A stretch of 34,850 nt of DNA from Deltaproteobacteria bacterium. Lineage in GTDB: Bacteria; Desulfobacterota; Syntrophobacteria; BM002. Location of the stretch: positions 1-34,850 of the forward strand of contig JAJDNL010000301.1 in the NCBI GenBank assembly GCA_022340745.1. Reading direction: 5' to 3'. A program made the translations under genes and the position numbers. Below are positions 24,841 to 32,551 of this stretch, piece after piece. The notes under the pieces were generated by a model. That model was not told the DNA's origin and made no database searches. It saw only the letters and a program-made list of their open reading frames with translations. Position 1 is the first letter of the stretch. Every line of letters begins with the position of its first letter.

Positions 24841-25701
24841 ATGCAAATTTCGCTGCCCTTTGAAACCATAAAGGTAAAGAGCAAGAAGAATAGCTACGGG
24901 AACAAACGTCTGGAGTTGTACAGACGATTGCGCCTGGTTGCCAAGATATTTCTTGTCCTTCTTGCTTTTGTTGCCTTGAGCGCTCTGTGTCTGGTTGGCT
25001 ACCGTGCTCTACTCAGTTCGCCGCTCCTGCAGGTCACCCGGATCCAAGTGAATGGCTGTCAGCAGTTGGAACCTCAAGCTGTCATTCAACAAGCCAAGAT
25101 TCCATCTGGAGTCAACATTCTTGCCCTGGATCTAGATGGGGTAAGAGAAAGGCTCACACAACATCCCTGGATAGCGGCTGCCGCGATTAGCCGCGAGATC
25201 CCAGATCGGATTCGTATTGAGATTGAGGAGCGAAAGCCGGTGGCCCTGGTCAAGGGGCATCAGTTCTACCTGGCAGACCAGCAGGGCGCTTGTTTCGCCA
25301 GGGCTGCGCCGAACGAATATAAGGGTTTGCCTATTATCACTGGACTTGACCCTAAGACCATCGGCTCAGGCTGCAACCTGCCTCGGGAGTTTACCGTTCT
25401 CCTTGAGAATCTCTTTCGAGAGACTCAGCTGAAATTGCCCTGGCGACTCATCTCTGAGATTAGGTGGGACAGGAATGCAGGGCTCAGCTTTTTTACTGCT
25501 CGAGGCGGAATTCAGGTTGACCTCGGGAGCGAGGACTATGGCATCAGGATAGCCAAGCTTGAAAAGGTGTTGCGCTATCTGGAGAAAAAAGGACTTCAGG
25601 CACAGTTAAGGGGAATTGATCTCAGCCACGGAAATCGGGTCTTTGTCAGGGGACGCTTTAAGATCCCCAAGCAAAACCGATCTCAACAAAAGGGGGTTTA
25701 A
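24841..25701 (+). CDS. ftsQ: Cell division protein FtsQ
   Basis: FtsQ is a membrane-anchored divisome scaffold that holds FtsL/FtsB. I start at ATG 24841, with CCGGAG four bases before it; a TTG start 12 codons earlier inside murB is less likely. The 286-aa protein has a positive cytoplasmic tail, a membrane helix (about 38-60), a POTRA domain beginning LLQVTRIQVNGCQQLEP with HPWIAAAAISREIPDRIRIE, and the FtsQ beta domain to about 275. A basic tail ends the protein. ftsA follows two bases after the stop. Confidence 0.93.
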   Translation: MQISLPFETIKVKSKKNSYGNKRLELYRRLRLVAKIFLVLLAFVALSALCLVGYRALLSSPLLQVTRIQVNGCQQLEPQAVIQQAKIPSGVNILALDLDGVRERLTQHPWIAAAAISREIPDRIRIEIEERKPVALVKGHQFYLADQQGACFARAAPNEYKGLPIITGLDPKTIGSGCNLPREFTVLLENLFRETQLKLPWRLISEIRWDRNAGLSFFTARGGIQVDLGSEDYGIRIAKLEKVLRYLEKKGLQAQLRGIDLSHGNRVFVRGRFKIPKQNRSQQKGV

Positions 25702-25703
25702 AC

Positions 25704-26930
25704 ATGGCCAAAAAGGAATCTTTGATTGTAGGACTTGACATTGGAACCACGAAGATTTGCGCCGTGGTTGGTGAGGCTACCCCTGAAGGAATAGATATTG
25801 TGGGAATTGGCACTCATCCCTCTGATGGTTTGCGCAAGGGTGTGGTAGTCAACATTGAAAGCACAGTGAATTCAATTAAACGGGCAGTGGAAGAGGCTGA
25901 GTTAATGGCGGGCTGCGAAATCAATGCGGTCTACGCCGGCATTGCCGGTGGACACATCGAGGGGGTCAACAGCCATGGTGTGATCGCCGTGAAAAACCGT
26001 GAAGTAAGCCAGCAAGACATTGATCGGGTAATCGATGCCGCCAAAGCAGTGGCAATACCCTTTGATCGAGAAGTTATTCATATTCTTCCGCAAGAATATC
26101 TGATCGACGACCAGGGCGGTATTCAAAACCCTCTGGGCATGTCAGGCGTGCGCTTGGAGGCCAAGGTTCACATCGTCACGGGCGCTGTTACCTCAGCCCA
26201 GAATATCGTCAAATGCTGCCAGCGTGCCGGCCTTGACGTCTGTGACATTGTCTTGGAGTCCCTCGCCTCAGCAGAAGCAGTATTGAACCCGCAAGAGCGT
26301 AGGTTGGGCGTAGCCCTGGTGGATTTTGGTGGTGGCACTTCGGATTTGGCCATCTTTTCAGAACACAGTATACGTCATAGCTCGGTTCTCTCCCTGGGTG
26401 GGAATAATCTTACCAACGACATTGCCGTGGGATTGAGAACCCCGGTGGAAGAGGCAGAAAAAATCAAACAACGTTACGGCTGTGCTCTTACTGCCATGAT
26501 TCAAAAGGACGAGACTATCCAGGTGCCGAGTGTCGGAGGTGGCAAGGCAAAGGTGCTCAGCAGAGACATACTGGGTGAGATTCTGGAGCCACGAGTTGAG
26601 GAAATTTGTTCGTTGCTGCAACGAGAATTACTTCGGTCCGGCTATTCGGACCTGGTGGCTTCCGGTCTGGTAATTACCGGCGGCTCCTCTTTGCTGCCAG
26701 GGCTTGGTGAGTTGGCCGAGCAGGTCTTCAATTTGCCTGTTCGCACCGGTATACCCACTCAAATCGGGGGCCTGGCAGATGTGGTCAAAAACCCCATGTA
26801 CGCCACTGGAGTGGGATTGGTCCTTTACGGTGCCAACGCCACACCCAGAAAATTGTTCCGCATCCGTCAAAATAACATCTTCAACCGCTTAGTCGATCGG
26901 ATGCGTAAATGGTTTAGTGACATAGTGTAA
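25704..26930 (+). CDS. ftsA: Cell division protein FtsA
   Basis: FtsA is the actin-like protein that ties FtsZ filaments to the membrane. The 408-aa protein begins with IVGLDIGTTKICAVVGE (phosphate-1 loop), has the SHS2/1C domain about 85-165, VALVDFGGGTSDLAIF (phosphate-2) and VITGGSSLLPGL (adenosine site). The C-terminal NNIFNRLVDRMRKWFSDIV is the amphipathic membrane-targeting helix. AAGGGGGT stands a few bases before the ATG. In most genomes ftsZ starts within about 60 bp; here it is 618 bp away. Confidence 0.97.
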   Translation: MAKKESLIVGLDIGTTKICAVVGEATPEGIDIVGIGTHPSDGLRKGVVVNIESTVNSIKRAVEEAELMAGCEINAVYAGIAGGHIEGVNSHGVIAVKNREVSQQDIDRVIDAAKAVAIPFDREVIHILPQEYLIDDQGGIQNPLGMSGVRLEAKVHIVTGAVTSAQNIVKCCQRAGLDVCDIVLESLASAEAVLNPQERRLGVALVDFGGGTSDLAIFSEHSIRHSSVLSLGGNNLTNDIAVGLRTPVEEAEKIKQRYGCALTAMIQKDETIQVPSVGGGKAKVLSRDILGEILEPRVEEICSLLQRELLRSGYSDLVASGLVITGGSSLLPGLGELAEQVFNLPVRTGIPTQIGGLADVVKNPMYATGVGLVLYGANATPRKLFRIRQNNIFNRLVDRMRKWFSDIV

Positions 26931-27360
26931 GGAATTGAGGAATTGAGGGATTGAGGGATTGGGTAAAGCATGGGGCATAGGGCATGGAGCAGGGCGCATG
27001 GGGAGAAGAAGGGAAAGGCGAGAAGGGGATTAGAGGAGAGAGATCAGACGTCAGCAAGTCATTGGGTCATTATGTCGCCACGATGATTGACTAGAAGTGG
27101 CGGCGAAAAGTCAGAGGACAAAGGACGGAGCATAGAAGATAGGTTGGTTAATTAGAAAAATAGAAAATTAGTGAAACAGATAAATTGTTAACCGTTTACG
27201 ATTTGACGAATCGACGAATTAACGAATTTTCTCATAGCCTACTGGATTTTGACTACTGGCTACTGGATTCTTTGATTGTAGATTGCAGATTTTAGATTAC
27301 AGATTGGAGCATTGTGGAATTAAGGGATTGAGGAATTGGGGGATTGAGGAATTCATGCAT
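26931..27360. repeat. Mosaic of at least six word-repeat families between ftsA and ftsZ
   Basis: The spacer opens right after the ftsA stop. Successive blocks are GAATTGAGGAATTGAGGGAT (26932-26951); GCATGGGGCATAGGGCATGG (26967-26986); GGGATTAGAGGAGAGAGATC (27027-27046); GTCATTGGGTCATTATGTCG (27057-27076); TTAGAAAAATAGAAAATTAG (27151-27170); GACGAATCGACGAATTAACG (27203-27222); GCCTACTGGATTTTGACTAC then TGGCTACTGG (27236-27268); GATTGTAGATTGCAGATTTT (27274-27293); and GAATTAAGGGATTGAGGAAT (27317-27336). Most families recur elsewhere in the window. No promoter was recognised. Confidence 0.8.
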
Positions 27361-27379
27361 TTTGGCCCGGAGGGATACA

Positions 27380-27499
27380 ATGACACTGTCGGATCTTTAC
27401 TTTGTTTTGACTATGTTCTTTGTATGTATGGGCTGTTTTTTGGTTTTTACCACGGGGTTTGTCTTCTTCGCCCGCCGGCGACAAGGGAAGGGCTCGTGA
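27380..27499 (+). CDS. 39-aa single-pass membrane protein between ftsA and ftsZ
   Basis: A short frame with an excellent ribosome site (GGAGGG, five bases before the ATG) lies after the repeat mosaic and 49 bp before ftsZ. The product starts MTLSDLYFVLTMFFVCMGCF, continues as one membrane helix to about residue 30, and ends in a positive tail (ARRRQGKGS), so the C-terminus should face the cytoplasm. The base composition is unlike the repeat words around it. No family is recognised; short membrane subunits or division/stress micropeptides are possible. Position and ribosome site are the evidence; the function is unknown. Confidence 0.6.
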   Translation: MTLSDLYFVLTMFFVCMGCFLVFTTGFVFFARRRQGKGS

Positions 27500-27548
27500 A
27501 TTGCGGCCGGTGAAAATGTTTGCAACGCTCTAATGCAGGAGGTGGATC

Positions 27549-28706
27549 ATGATGTTCGAGTTTGTCGAAAGTGACAACGGAGCCACGATCAAGGTGATTG
27601 GTATAGGTGGTGGTGGCGGCAACGCTATCAACAATATGATCAACGCCAATTTGATGGGAGTTGATTTCATCGCCGCTAACACCGACGCCCAGGCCCTGGA
27701 GGTTTCCAAGGCACACACTAAGCTCCAACTGGGAGTCAACATTACCAAGGGGCTGGGGGCCGGGGCCAACCCAGAAATCGGCCGCAGTGCCGCCCTGGAG
27801 GATGCTGACAAGATTCGGCAGGCCTTGGATGGCACTGACATGGTCTTCGTGACAGCCGGTCTGGGTGGAGGCACTGGCACTGGTGGTGCACCGGTAGTTG
27901 CTCAAATCGCCAAGGAAATCGGAGCGCTCACCGTGGCTGTGGTAACCAAACCATTCAACTTTGAAGGACGGCAACGCATGAAGACGGCCGACCACGGCAT
28001 CAAAGAGCTCCAGGAGACGGTGGATACCATTATTACCATTCCCAACAACCGTCTTTTGAGCCTGGCGGCCAAAAAGGCGACTTTCCTGGAAATGCTCAAG
28101 AAGGCGGACGACGTGCTCCTCTATGCCGTGAAGGGCATCTCCGATCTCATCACCATCCCGGGTTTGATCAATCTGGATTTTGCCGATGTCAAGACAATCA
28201 TGGGTGAGATGGGTATGGCTTTGATGGGCACCGGCATGGCTAGTGGTGAAGATCGGGCTACTGAAGCTGCCCAGAAGGCCATATCCAGTCCTCTGTTGGA
28301 GGATGTGTCCATTAGTGGTGCCAAGGGTGTGCTTATGAACATCAGCAGCGGACTGGACCTTACCATCGACGAGGTTCAAGAGGCATCATCACTGATTCAG
28401 CAAGAGGCCCACGAAGATGCCAATATTATCTGGGGCACGGTGCTGGATCAAAGTGCTGGTGACGAATTGAGGGTTACCGTTATCGCCACCGGAATCGGTC
28501 AAGTCGACGTCAGACCCAAACCCGACTTGGGAGTAATCCGTGGGTCTCGCCGTGACGATGACCTGGAAGTGCCCACCTTTTTGCGCCATAATAGGAAGAT
28601 CGAGGAAAACGCGACTGAACCCAGCCGCCCCATGAGTTACAAAGATCTTCCTATAGACGAGGACGAGTTGGAAATTCCAACCTTCCTCAGACGGCAGGCC
28701 GACTGA
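27549..28706 (+). CDS. ftsZ: Cell division protein FtsZ
   Basis: FtsZ is the tubulin-like GTPase that forms the division ring. The 385-aa protein has [18 protein letters not shown] (14-31), the tubulin signature GGGTGTG at 106-112 and the T7 loop [11 protein letters not shown]. An intrinsically disordered linker begins about 320. The tail that binds FtsA and ZipA-like partners appears twice: [12 protein letters not shown] (339-350) and [12 protein letters not shown] (374-385, the true C-terminus). AGGAGGTGG lies eight bases before tandem ATG codons (27549, 27552). It is separated from ftsA by a 618-bp repeat spacer and probably has extra transcription input. Confidence 0.98.
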   Translation: MMFEFVESDNGATIKVIGIGGGGGNAINNMINANLMGVDFIAANTDAQALEVSKAHTKLQLGVNITKGLGAGANPEIGRSAALEDADKIRQALDGTDMVFVTAGLGGGTGTGGAPVVAQIAKEIGALTVAVVTKPFNFEGRQRMKTADHGIKELQETVDTIITIPNNRLLSLAAKKATFLEMLKKADDVLLYAVKGISDLITIPGLINLDFADVKTIMGEMGMALMGTGMASGEDRATEAAQKAISSPLLEDVSISGAKGVLMNISSGLDLTIDEVQEASSLIQQEAHEDANIIWGTVLDQSAGDELRVTVIATGIGQVDVRPKPDLGVIRGSRRDDDLEVPTFLRHNRKIEENATEPSRPMSYKDLPIDEDELEIPTFLRRQAD

Positions 28707-28937
28707 GGCAGGATTCTTCGGCTGATAGCGGCCGTCGCTTGCGGCGGTCAAAAATTGTTTTCATTGAAACTTTTTGAGGCGGTGAAAAGGTGAGGACGCG
28801 GCGCGGTCTCTGTGGCATAATTGAACAGGGTACATTTGAAGCCCTGACGCCATGTACCAGTGCTATTTCCTGTGGTGTTATTGAGGGCTGTAGGATATCG
28901 AGGACCTTTTTTCGGCGAGCGCTTCCACGGGTCACCA
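28707..28937 (+). other. Leader between ftsZ and the radical SAM gene
   Basis: This 231-bp gap begins with a GC-rich stem CCGTCGC-TT-GCGGCGG (28732-28747) followed by an A-rich then T-rich run, a possible weak ftsZ terminator. GGTACAT (28828-28834) and ATGTACC (28852-28858) can pair around a 17-nt loop. It looks structured, but I could not match it to a riboswitch class. Confidence 0.4.
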
Positions 28938-30683
28938 ATGTCTTGGCAACTGCAACGCAGATCAAAAGAATGGCTGGCGGACGAGACCGGCACGATCATC
29001 AAGGACTGGGGGGGGAAGGTTCCCATTGCCCTGGTTTATCCCAACCGGTACTTTCTGGGAATGTCCAACCTGGGCTTCCAGACCGTCTACCATCGCCTGA
29101 ACCAACAGCTCAACGTCGTCTGCGAGAGGGTCTTTCTGCCGGAATCAAAGGACATGACTGCTGCGCGTTCGGGAACCGGCCCGCTATCAGTGGAGAGCCA
29201 AAGGCCGCTGGCAGATTTCCGAATCGTCGCCTTTTCAGTAGCTTTTGAAAATGATTATGCAAATCTTGTTCACCTCCTGCAACTTGGCAAACTGACCCCC
29301 TACAGCTCCCGCCGCCACCAGCACGAGCCCCTGGTGGTGGCGGGCGGTGTTGCCACCTTCCTGAACCCCGAGCCTATCGCTCCCTTCATCGATGTCTTTC
29401 TTCTGGGTGAAGCGGAAAACCTCCTGGATGATTTCACTACTGCTTGGCAAGAAGCGCACGATGAGAATGCTTCCAGGGAAGAGCAACTGGTCCATATTGC
29501 CCGGCGGGTGTCAGGAGCTTATGTGCCTTCCTTGTTCAGGGCGGAGAATGACAGCGAGGGCCAACTCATCTCTTTTGAACCCCTTACCGATATCCCCGCC
29601 ACGATTCCGGCCAGGGCTGCTGCCATAGACACAGAGAGACCTATTGTCTCAACCGTCGTCACCCCGCATACCGAATTTCCCAATACTGTCTTGGTGGAGA
29701 TTGGCCGGGGCTGTGGCCGGGGCTGCCGCTTCTGCGCTGCTGGTTTTGTCTACCGGCCTGTTCGCCATCAACAGGGCGACAAAGTGGTGCAAGCGGCCCT
29801 GGATAGCGCCCCCTCAGGAAGAAAAATCGGCCTGCTGAGCTCGGCTGTTTCGGATCATCCCGATATCGACGTTATCTGCTTGCAGCTGAGGCAAACAGGG
29901 ACACGCTTATCAGTATCTTCACTACGAGCCGACTCTGTAACCCCTGCCATGCTGGAGGCACTTCGGGAAAGTGGTCTTCGAACCGTGGCCATCGCCCCTG
30001 AGGCTGGAAGCGAACGTTTGCGGCAGGTAATTAACAAGAACTTGAGCGAAGAGCAAATTCTCAATGCTGTCACCGCCGTGGTCGGCTCAGGCATCCCCAA
30101 TCTGAGGCTCTATTTTATGATCGGTCTGCCCACCGAAACGGAAGAGGATATAGAGGCAATAATCCAGCTAGTCAAACGGGTCAAGCATGAGCAACTGGTT
30201 ATCGGTAGAGGGCAGAAGCGGCTTGGAACTGTAACCCTGAGCCTCAGCTCCTTTGTACCCAAACCGTTCACACCCTTTCAATGGGTTCCGTTCTCCGACC
30301 TTGCCATACTCAAGCGACGCATAAAAAAACTCAGACGAAGCCTGGGTGCGGTGGCCAACGTGCGCGTGCACGCCGATGTCCCCCGCTGGGCCTACATCCA
30401 GGCCATCCTGGCCCGCGGCGACCGGCGGTTGGCACCCTTACTGGCAACAGTGGCACAAGAAAACGGCAACTGGAGCAAATCCTTCAAGATGGTCAACGTT
30501 AACCCAGAATTCTATGTTTATCGCCAACGGAGGCAAGAAGAGCTTTTCCCCTGGGATTTCATAGATCACGGAGTCAACAAAGAGTATCTCTGGCATGAAT
30601 ACCAACAGGCCCTTGAAGGCCAGCTGACGGACTCGTGCGAACCGGATAACTGCGTGGTTTGTGGAGTATGTGGAGACAATTAG
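28938..30683 (+). CDS. Large radical SAM protein (TIGR03960-like), B12-binding-type N-terminus
   Basis: Radical SAM enzymes use a 4Fe-4S cluster to cleave S-adenosylmethionine. I start at ATG 28938 (MSWQLQRRSKEWL); the frame is open 26 codons upstream but that part is unlike the family. The 581-aa protein has an N-terminal region about 30-200 with PNRYFLGMSNLGFQTVYHRL and VVAGGVATFLNPEPIAPFID, as in B12-domain radical SAM proteins, and the cluster motif CGRGCRFC with C259, C263 and C266. GLPTETEEDI is the conserved later strand. A C-terminal cysteine group (C567, C572, C575, C578) could hold a second cluster. The substrate is unknown. Confidence 0.85.
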   Translation: MSWQLQRRSKEWLADETGTIIKDWGGKVPIALVYPNRYFLGMSNLGFQTVYHRLNQQLNVVCERVFLPESKDMTAARSGTGPLSVESQRPLADFRIVAFSVAFENDYANLVHLLQLGKLTPYSSRRHQHEPLVVAGGVATFLNPEPIAPFIDVFLLGEAENLLDDFTTAWQEAHDENASREEQLVHIARRVSGAYVPSLFRAENDSEGQLISFEPLTDIPATIPARAAAIDTERPIVSTVVTPHTEFPNTVLVEIGRGCGRGCRFCAAGFVYRPVRHQQGDKVVQAALDSAPSGRKIGLLSSAVSDHPDIDVICLQLRQTGTRLSVSSLRADSVTPAMLEALRESGLRTVAIAPEAGSERLRQVINKNLSEEQILNAVTAVVGSGIPNLRLYFMIGLPTETEEDIEAIIQLVKRVKHEQLVIGRGQKRLGTVTLSLSSFVPKPFTPFQWVPFSDLAILKRRIKKLRRSLGAVANVRVHADVPRWAYIQAILARGDRRLAPLLATVAQENGNWSKSFKMVNVNPEFYVYRQRRQEELFPWDFIDHGVNKEYLWHEYQQALEGQLTDSCEPDNCVVCGVCGDN

Positions 30684-30724
30684 CACGATGGCATTTCATT
30701 GGATGCGAAAAGGTGATGCAAGAC

Positions 30725-30968
30725 ATTTTAAATCCGAATATCGAATATCGAAATTCGAAACAAATTCAAAATTGGTCCTGCGGACTCCCCACCCTGCGGG
30801 CGGGTCCCCAGTCTCGAATTCTCAAATGTTCAAAACAAAAAATAAATCAAGAATATCAAGCCTTTTCGGTTTCGATCATTTGGATTTTGGTAATTCGAAA
30901 TTGTTTCGGATTTCGTGCTTCGGATTTCGAATTTCTGACCCCATGCTCCATGCTCCATGCCCCATGCC
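30725..30968. repeat. Dispersed TTCGAA/TTTCGG element, copy 3, with CATGCCC words
   Basis: AATCCGAATATCGAATATCG (30731-30750) and CGAAACAAATTCAAAATTGG (30756-30775) are answered by GAAATTGTTTCGGATTTCGT and CTTCGGATTTCGAATTTC (30897-30936), forming a long imperfect hairpin. The centre carries GGTCCTGCGGACTCCCCACC (30774-30793), shared with copy 2. ATGCTCCATGCTCCATGCCC words (30943-30962) follow. The open frame across it (from 30659) is translated repeat DNA. Confidence 0.75.
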
Positions 30969-30988
30969 TTAAGCCACTATTATACGGT

Positions 30989-31774
30989 ATGCTTGAAAAC
31001 ACCTTCATACACCTCCCTCACATCGGCCCCAGGACCGAGATTGATCTCTGGCGCCGGGGCATTCTCAGCTGGGATGACTTGGAGCTTCATCTCAAGGATT
31101 GGCCGGAAAATACCGAACGGAGGAGACTCATTACCAGGCAGCTCCACGAGTCAATCAACTCCCGCGGCCAAGCCGCCTACTTTTACAACCTCCTCCCCTC
31201 CTCCGAGCGTTGGCGACTCTATCGCGACTTCCAAGATCGCTGCGGTTTTCTGGACATCGAGACCACTGGTATAAGCAGTTACGACCACGAAATTACCGTC
31301 ATTGGTCTTTATGATGGTCTCCAGACGCATCACTTCATCAACGGGGAAAACCTGGAGGAGTTCGAGAATGCGGTAGAGGATTATGATTTGTTGATTACCT
31401 TTAATGGCAGTCGATTTGACCTGCCTTTCCTCACCAGCTTTTTTCCCAACCTCCGGTTCCGTCAGGCTCACATCGATCTGCTTCATGTGGCACGGCGGCT
31501 GGGCTACCGCGGTGGTCTCAAACGAATCGAGCCTCTTTTTGGAATCTTCCGTGACTCGGAGATTCAGGAGATGAGCGGCTACGAGGCGGTTGTACTCTGG
31601 CACGAGCATCTCGGTGGCAGTCCCGACGCCCTGCCCACACTGCTCAAATACAATGAAGCTGACGTGGTCAACCTCAAGACCATCATGGAGATCGCCTGGG
31701 AGCAATTGCAGCAAGAGCTGGAGAACGAAGTTGGCCGTTTGCTGCCATTCAATTTGGTAAATGGTAAATCGTGA
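30989..31774 (+). CDS. DEDDy/RNase H-like exonuclease domain protein (YprB family)
   Basis: The 261-aa product matches the RNase_H_2 (YprB) family. D89 and E91 in GFLDIETTG, D144 in TFNGSRFDLPFL, and Y221/D225 in YNEADVVNL give the DEDDy metal-binding set of 3'-5' exonucleases. Residues 1-75 hold an HhH-like start (FIHLPHIGPRTEIDLWRRGI) that could touch DNA. I start at ATG 30989 because the 110 in-frame codons before it are the repeat element. The last codons (LVNGKS and stop) lie inside a GGTAAA word-repeat. The substrate is unknown; a repair or RNA-trimming role is inference. Confidence 0.85.
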   Translation: MLENTFIHLPHIGPRTEIDLWRRGILSWDDLELHLKDWPENTERRRLITRQLHESINSRGQAAYFYNLLPSSERWRLYRDFQDRCGFLDIETTGISSYDHEITVIGLYDGLQTHHFINGENLEEFENAVEDYDLLITFNGSRFDLPFLTSFFPNLRFRQAHIDLLHVARRLGYRGGLKRIEPLFGIFRDSEIQEMSGYEAVVLWHEHLGGSPDALPTLLKYNEADVVNLKTIMEIAWEQLQQELENEVGRLLPFNLVNGKS

Positions 31775-31918
31775 GCGGTAAACGGTAAACAGTAAGAGAT
31801 GTTAACCGTTATAGGTTAGACGTTACAGGTTGCTTTCCGACCTCTAACCTCTGATCTCTAACCTCTAATCCCCGTCTCGCTTCTCTCTCCATGCCCCATG
31901 CCCCATGCGCCATGCTCC
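31751..31918. repeat. Word-repeat tract that includes the exonuclease stop codon
   Basis: TTTGGTAAATGGTAAATCGT, GAGCGGTAAACGGTAAACAG and TTAACCGTTATAGGTTAGAC run from 31751 to 31821, and CCTCTAACCTCTGATCTCTA and ACCTCTAATCC (31841-31871) form the reverse-sense half. CATGCCCCATGCCCCATGCG words (31891-31910) end it. The stop TGA (31772-31774) is part of the first block. The rest of the spacer to 32111 has no gene. Confidence 0.7.
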
Positions 31919-32057
31919 TTTTGGGACGAATTTTGCATCAGACCCATGGCGAGGTTTCTGGTCGGTGGTTTTACTGAATCATTGTATTTCACAATACTTA
32001 GCGCGGAACATAGCCGCCCTCAGTTGGCGGAGCTTTGACACAGTCCATTAGGTAAAC

Positions 32058-32067
32058 AGTTGTGCTG
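32058..32067 (+). repeat. 10-bp direct repeat AGTTGTGCTG, left copy
   Basis: The same ten bases recur at 32490-32499, directly at the attC crossover point. The two copies bracket the gene at 32112-32408 and its attC. Both contain the GTT core that integron integrases cut. The left copy also lies in an inverted repeat GGTAAACAG/CTGTTTACC (32051-32092). Confidence 0.5.
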
Positions 32068-32111
32068 TGTACAGGCGGCTGTTTACCATCACTAGGAAAA
32101 AGGAGAGATGT

Positions 32112-32408
32112 ATGGAATCGAGCGGCTCTAATGCGGAGATTATAGCTGAATTCAAAAAGAGAAGGACACGTCAGATAATGGCGGTAGGCCCAATTGTCCT
32201 GGCATTCATTGCCCTCCTGTCAGTTGAGAACAATCCAACGGGCATCTTCGGACTTGCGCCAAGCACTATTCTGGTCGGTGCTTTCGCTGTGATCATTTCT
32301 GTTTTAATATTTTCATTGCTTAATTGGAGATGCCCGTCGTGCAATAAGTATTTAGGCAAAGCCATCAATCCGAAATTCTGCTCCAAGTGTGGGGTTCAAT
32401 TAGGGTAA
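32112..32408 (+). CDS. Integron cassette protein: two membrane helices plus C-terminal zinc ribbon
   Basis: I start at ATG 32112, with AAGGAGAG a few bases before it. The 98-aa product has a charged start, two hydrophobic segments (about 23-39 and 47-66), and a zinc ribbon with cysteine pairs CPSC (about 70-73) and CSKC (about 90-93), ending GVQLG. An attC begins nine bases after the stop, so this is a gene cassette. Cassette proteins are often unique, and no function is recognised. It sits on the far side of intI rather than in the array. Confidence 0.7.
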   Translation: MESSGSNAEIIAEFKKRRTRQIMAVGPIVLAFIALLSVENNPTGIFGLAPSTILVGAFAVIISVLIFSLLNWRCPSCNKYLGKAINPKFCSKCGVQLG

Positions 32409-32417
32409 AAAAATAAG

Positions 32418-32497
32418 GAACTAACCACTCGCTGCAGTCGGATCCGCCTACGCTCCTGCTGGAGCTTCGGCGCGACCGCTGAGCTCGGAAGTTGTGC
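32418..32497 (+). other. attC recombination site behind the integrase
   Basis: The arms are GCT[G]CAG[T]CGG[A]TC (32431-32444) and GACCGCTGAGC (32474-32484). They pair perfectly once three extra bases (G32434, T32438, A32442) are looped out, the hallmark of a folded attC. The left end is ACTAAC (32420-32425) and the right core GTTGTGC (32491-32497). The two ends are poorly complementary, as expected when the right core comes from the next segment. The middle forms a GCTCC-TGCT-GGAGC hairpin. Confidence 0.85.
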
Positions 32498-32551
32498 TGC
32501 AAAGATATTCAAGAGCGGGATACTGATCATCCTTTCCGGAATTGAAAGGCA

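Noticed and set aside
27283-27513. 76-codon frame before ftsZ
   Set aside because: It begins in GATTGCAGATT repeat words; the 39-codon frame at 27380 in another frame has a much better ribosome site.
27447-28379. 310-codon open frame on the minus strand
   Set aside because: It is the antisense of ftsZ, which is certain.
28707-28937. Riboswitch before the radical SAM gene
   Set aside because: I looked for cobalamin, SAM and TPP riboswitch signatures and found none; only a loose hairpin is visible.
30659-30988. 110-codon extension of the exonuclease gene
   Set aside because: It overlaps the end of the radical SAM gene and then reads through dispersed element copy 3.
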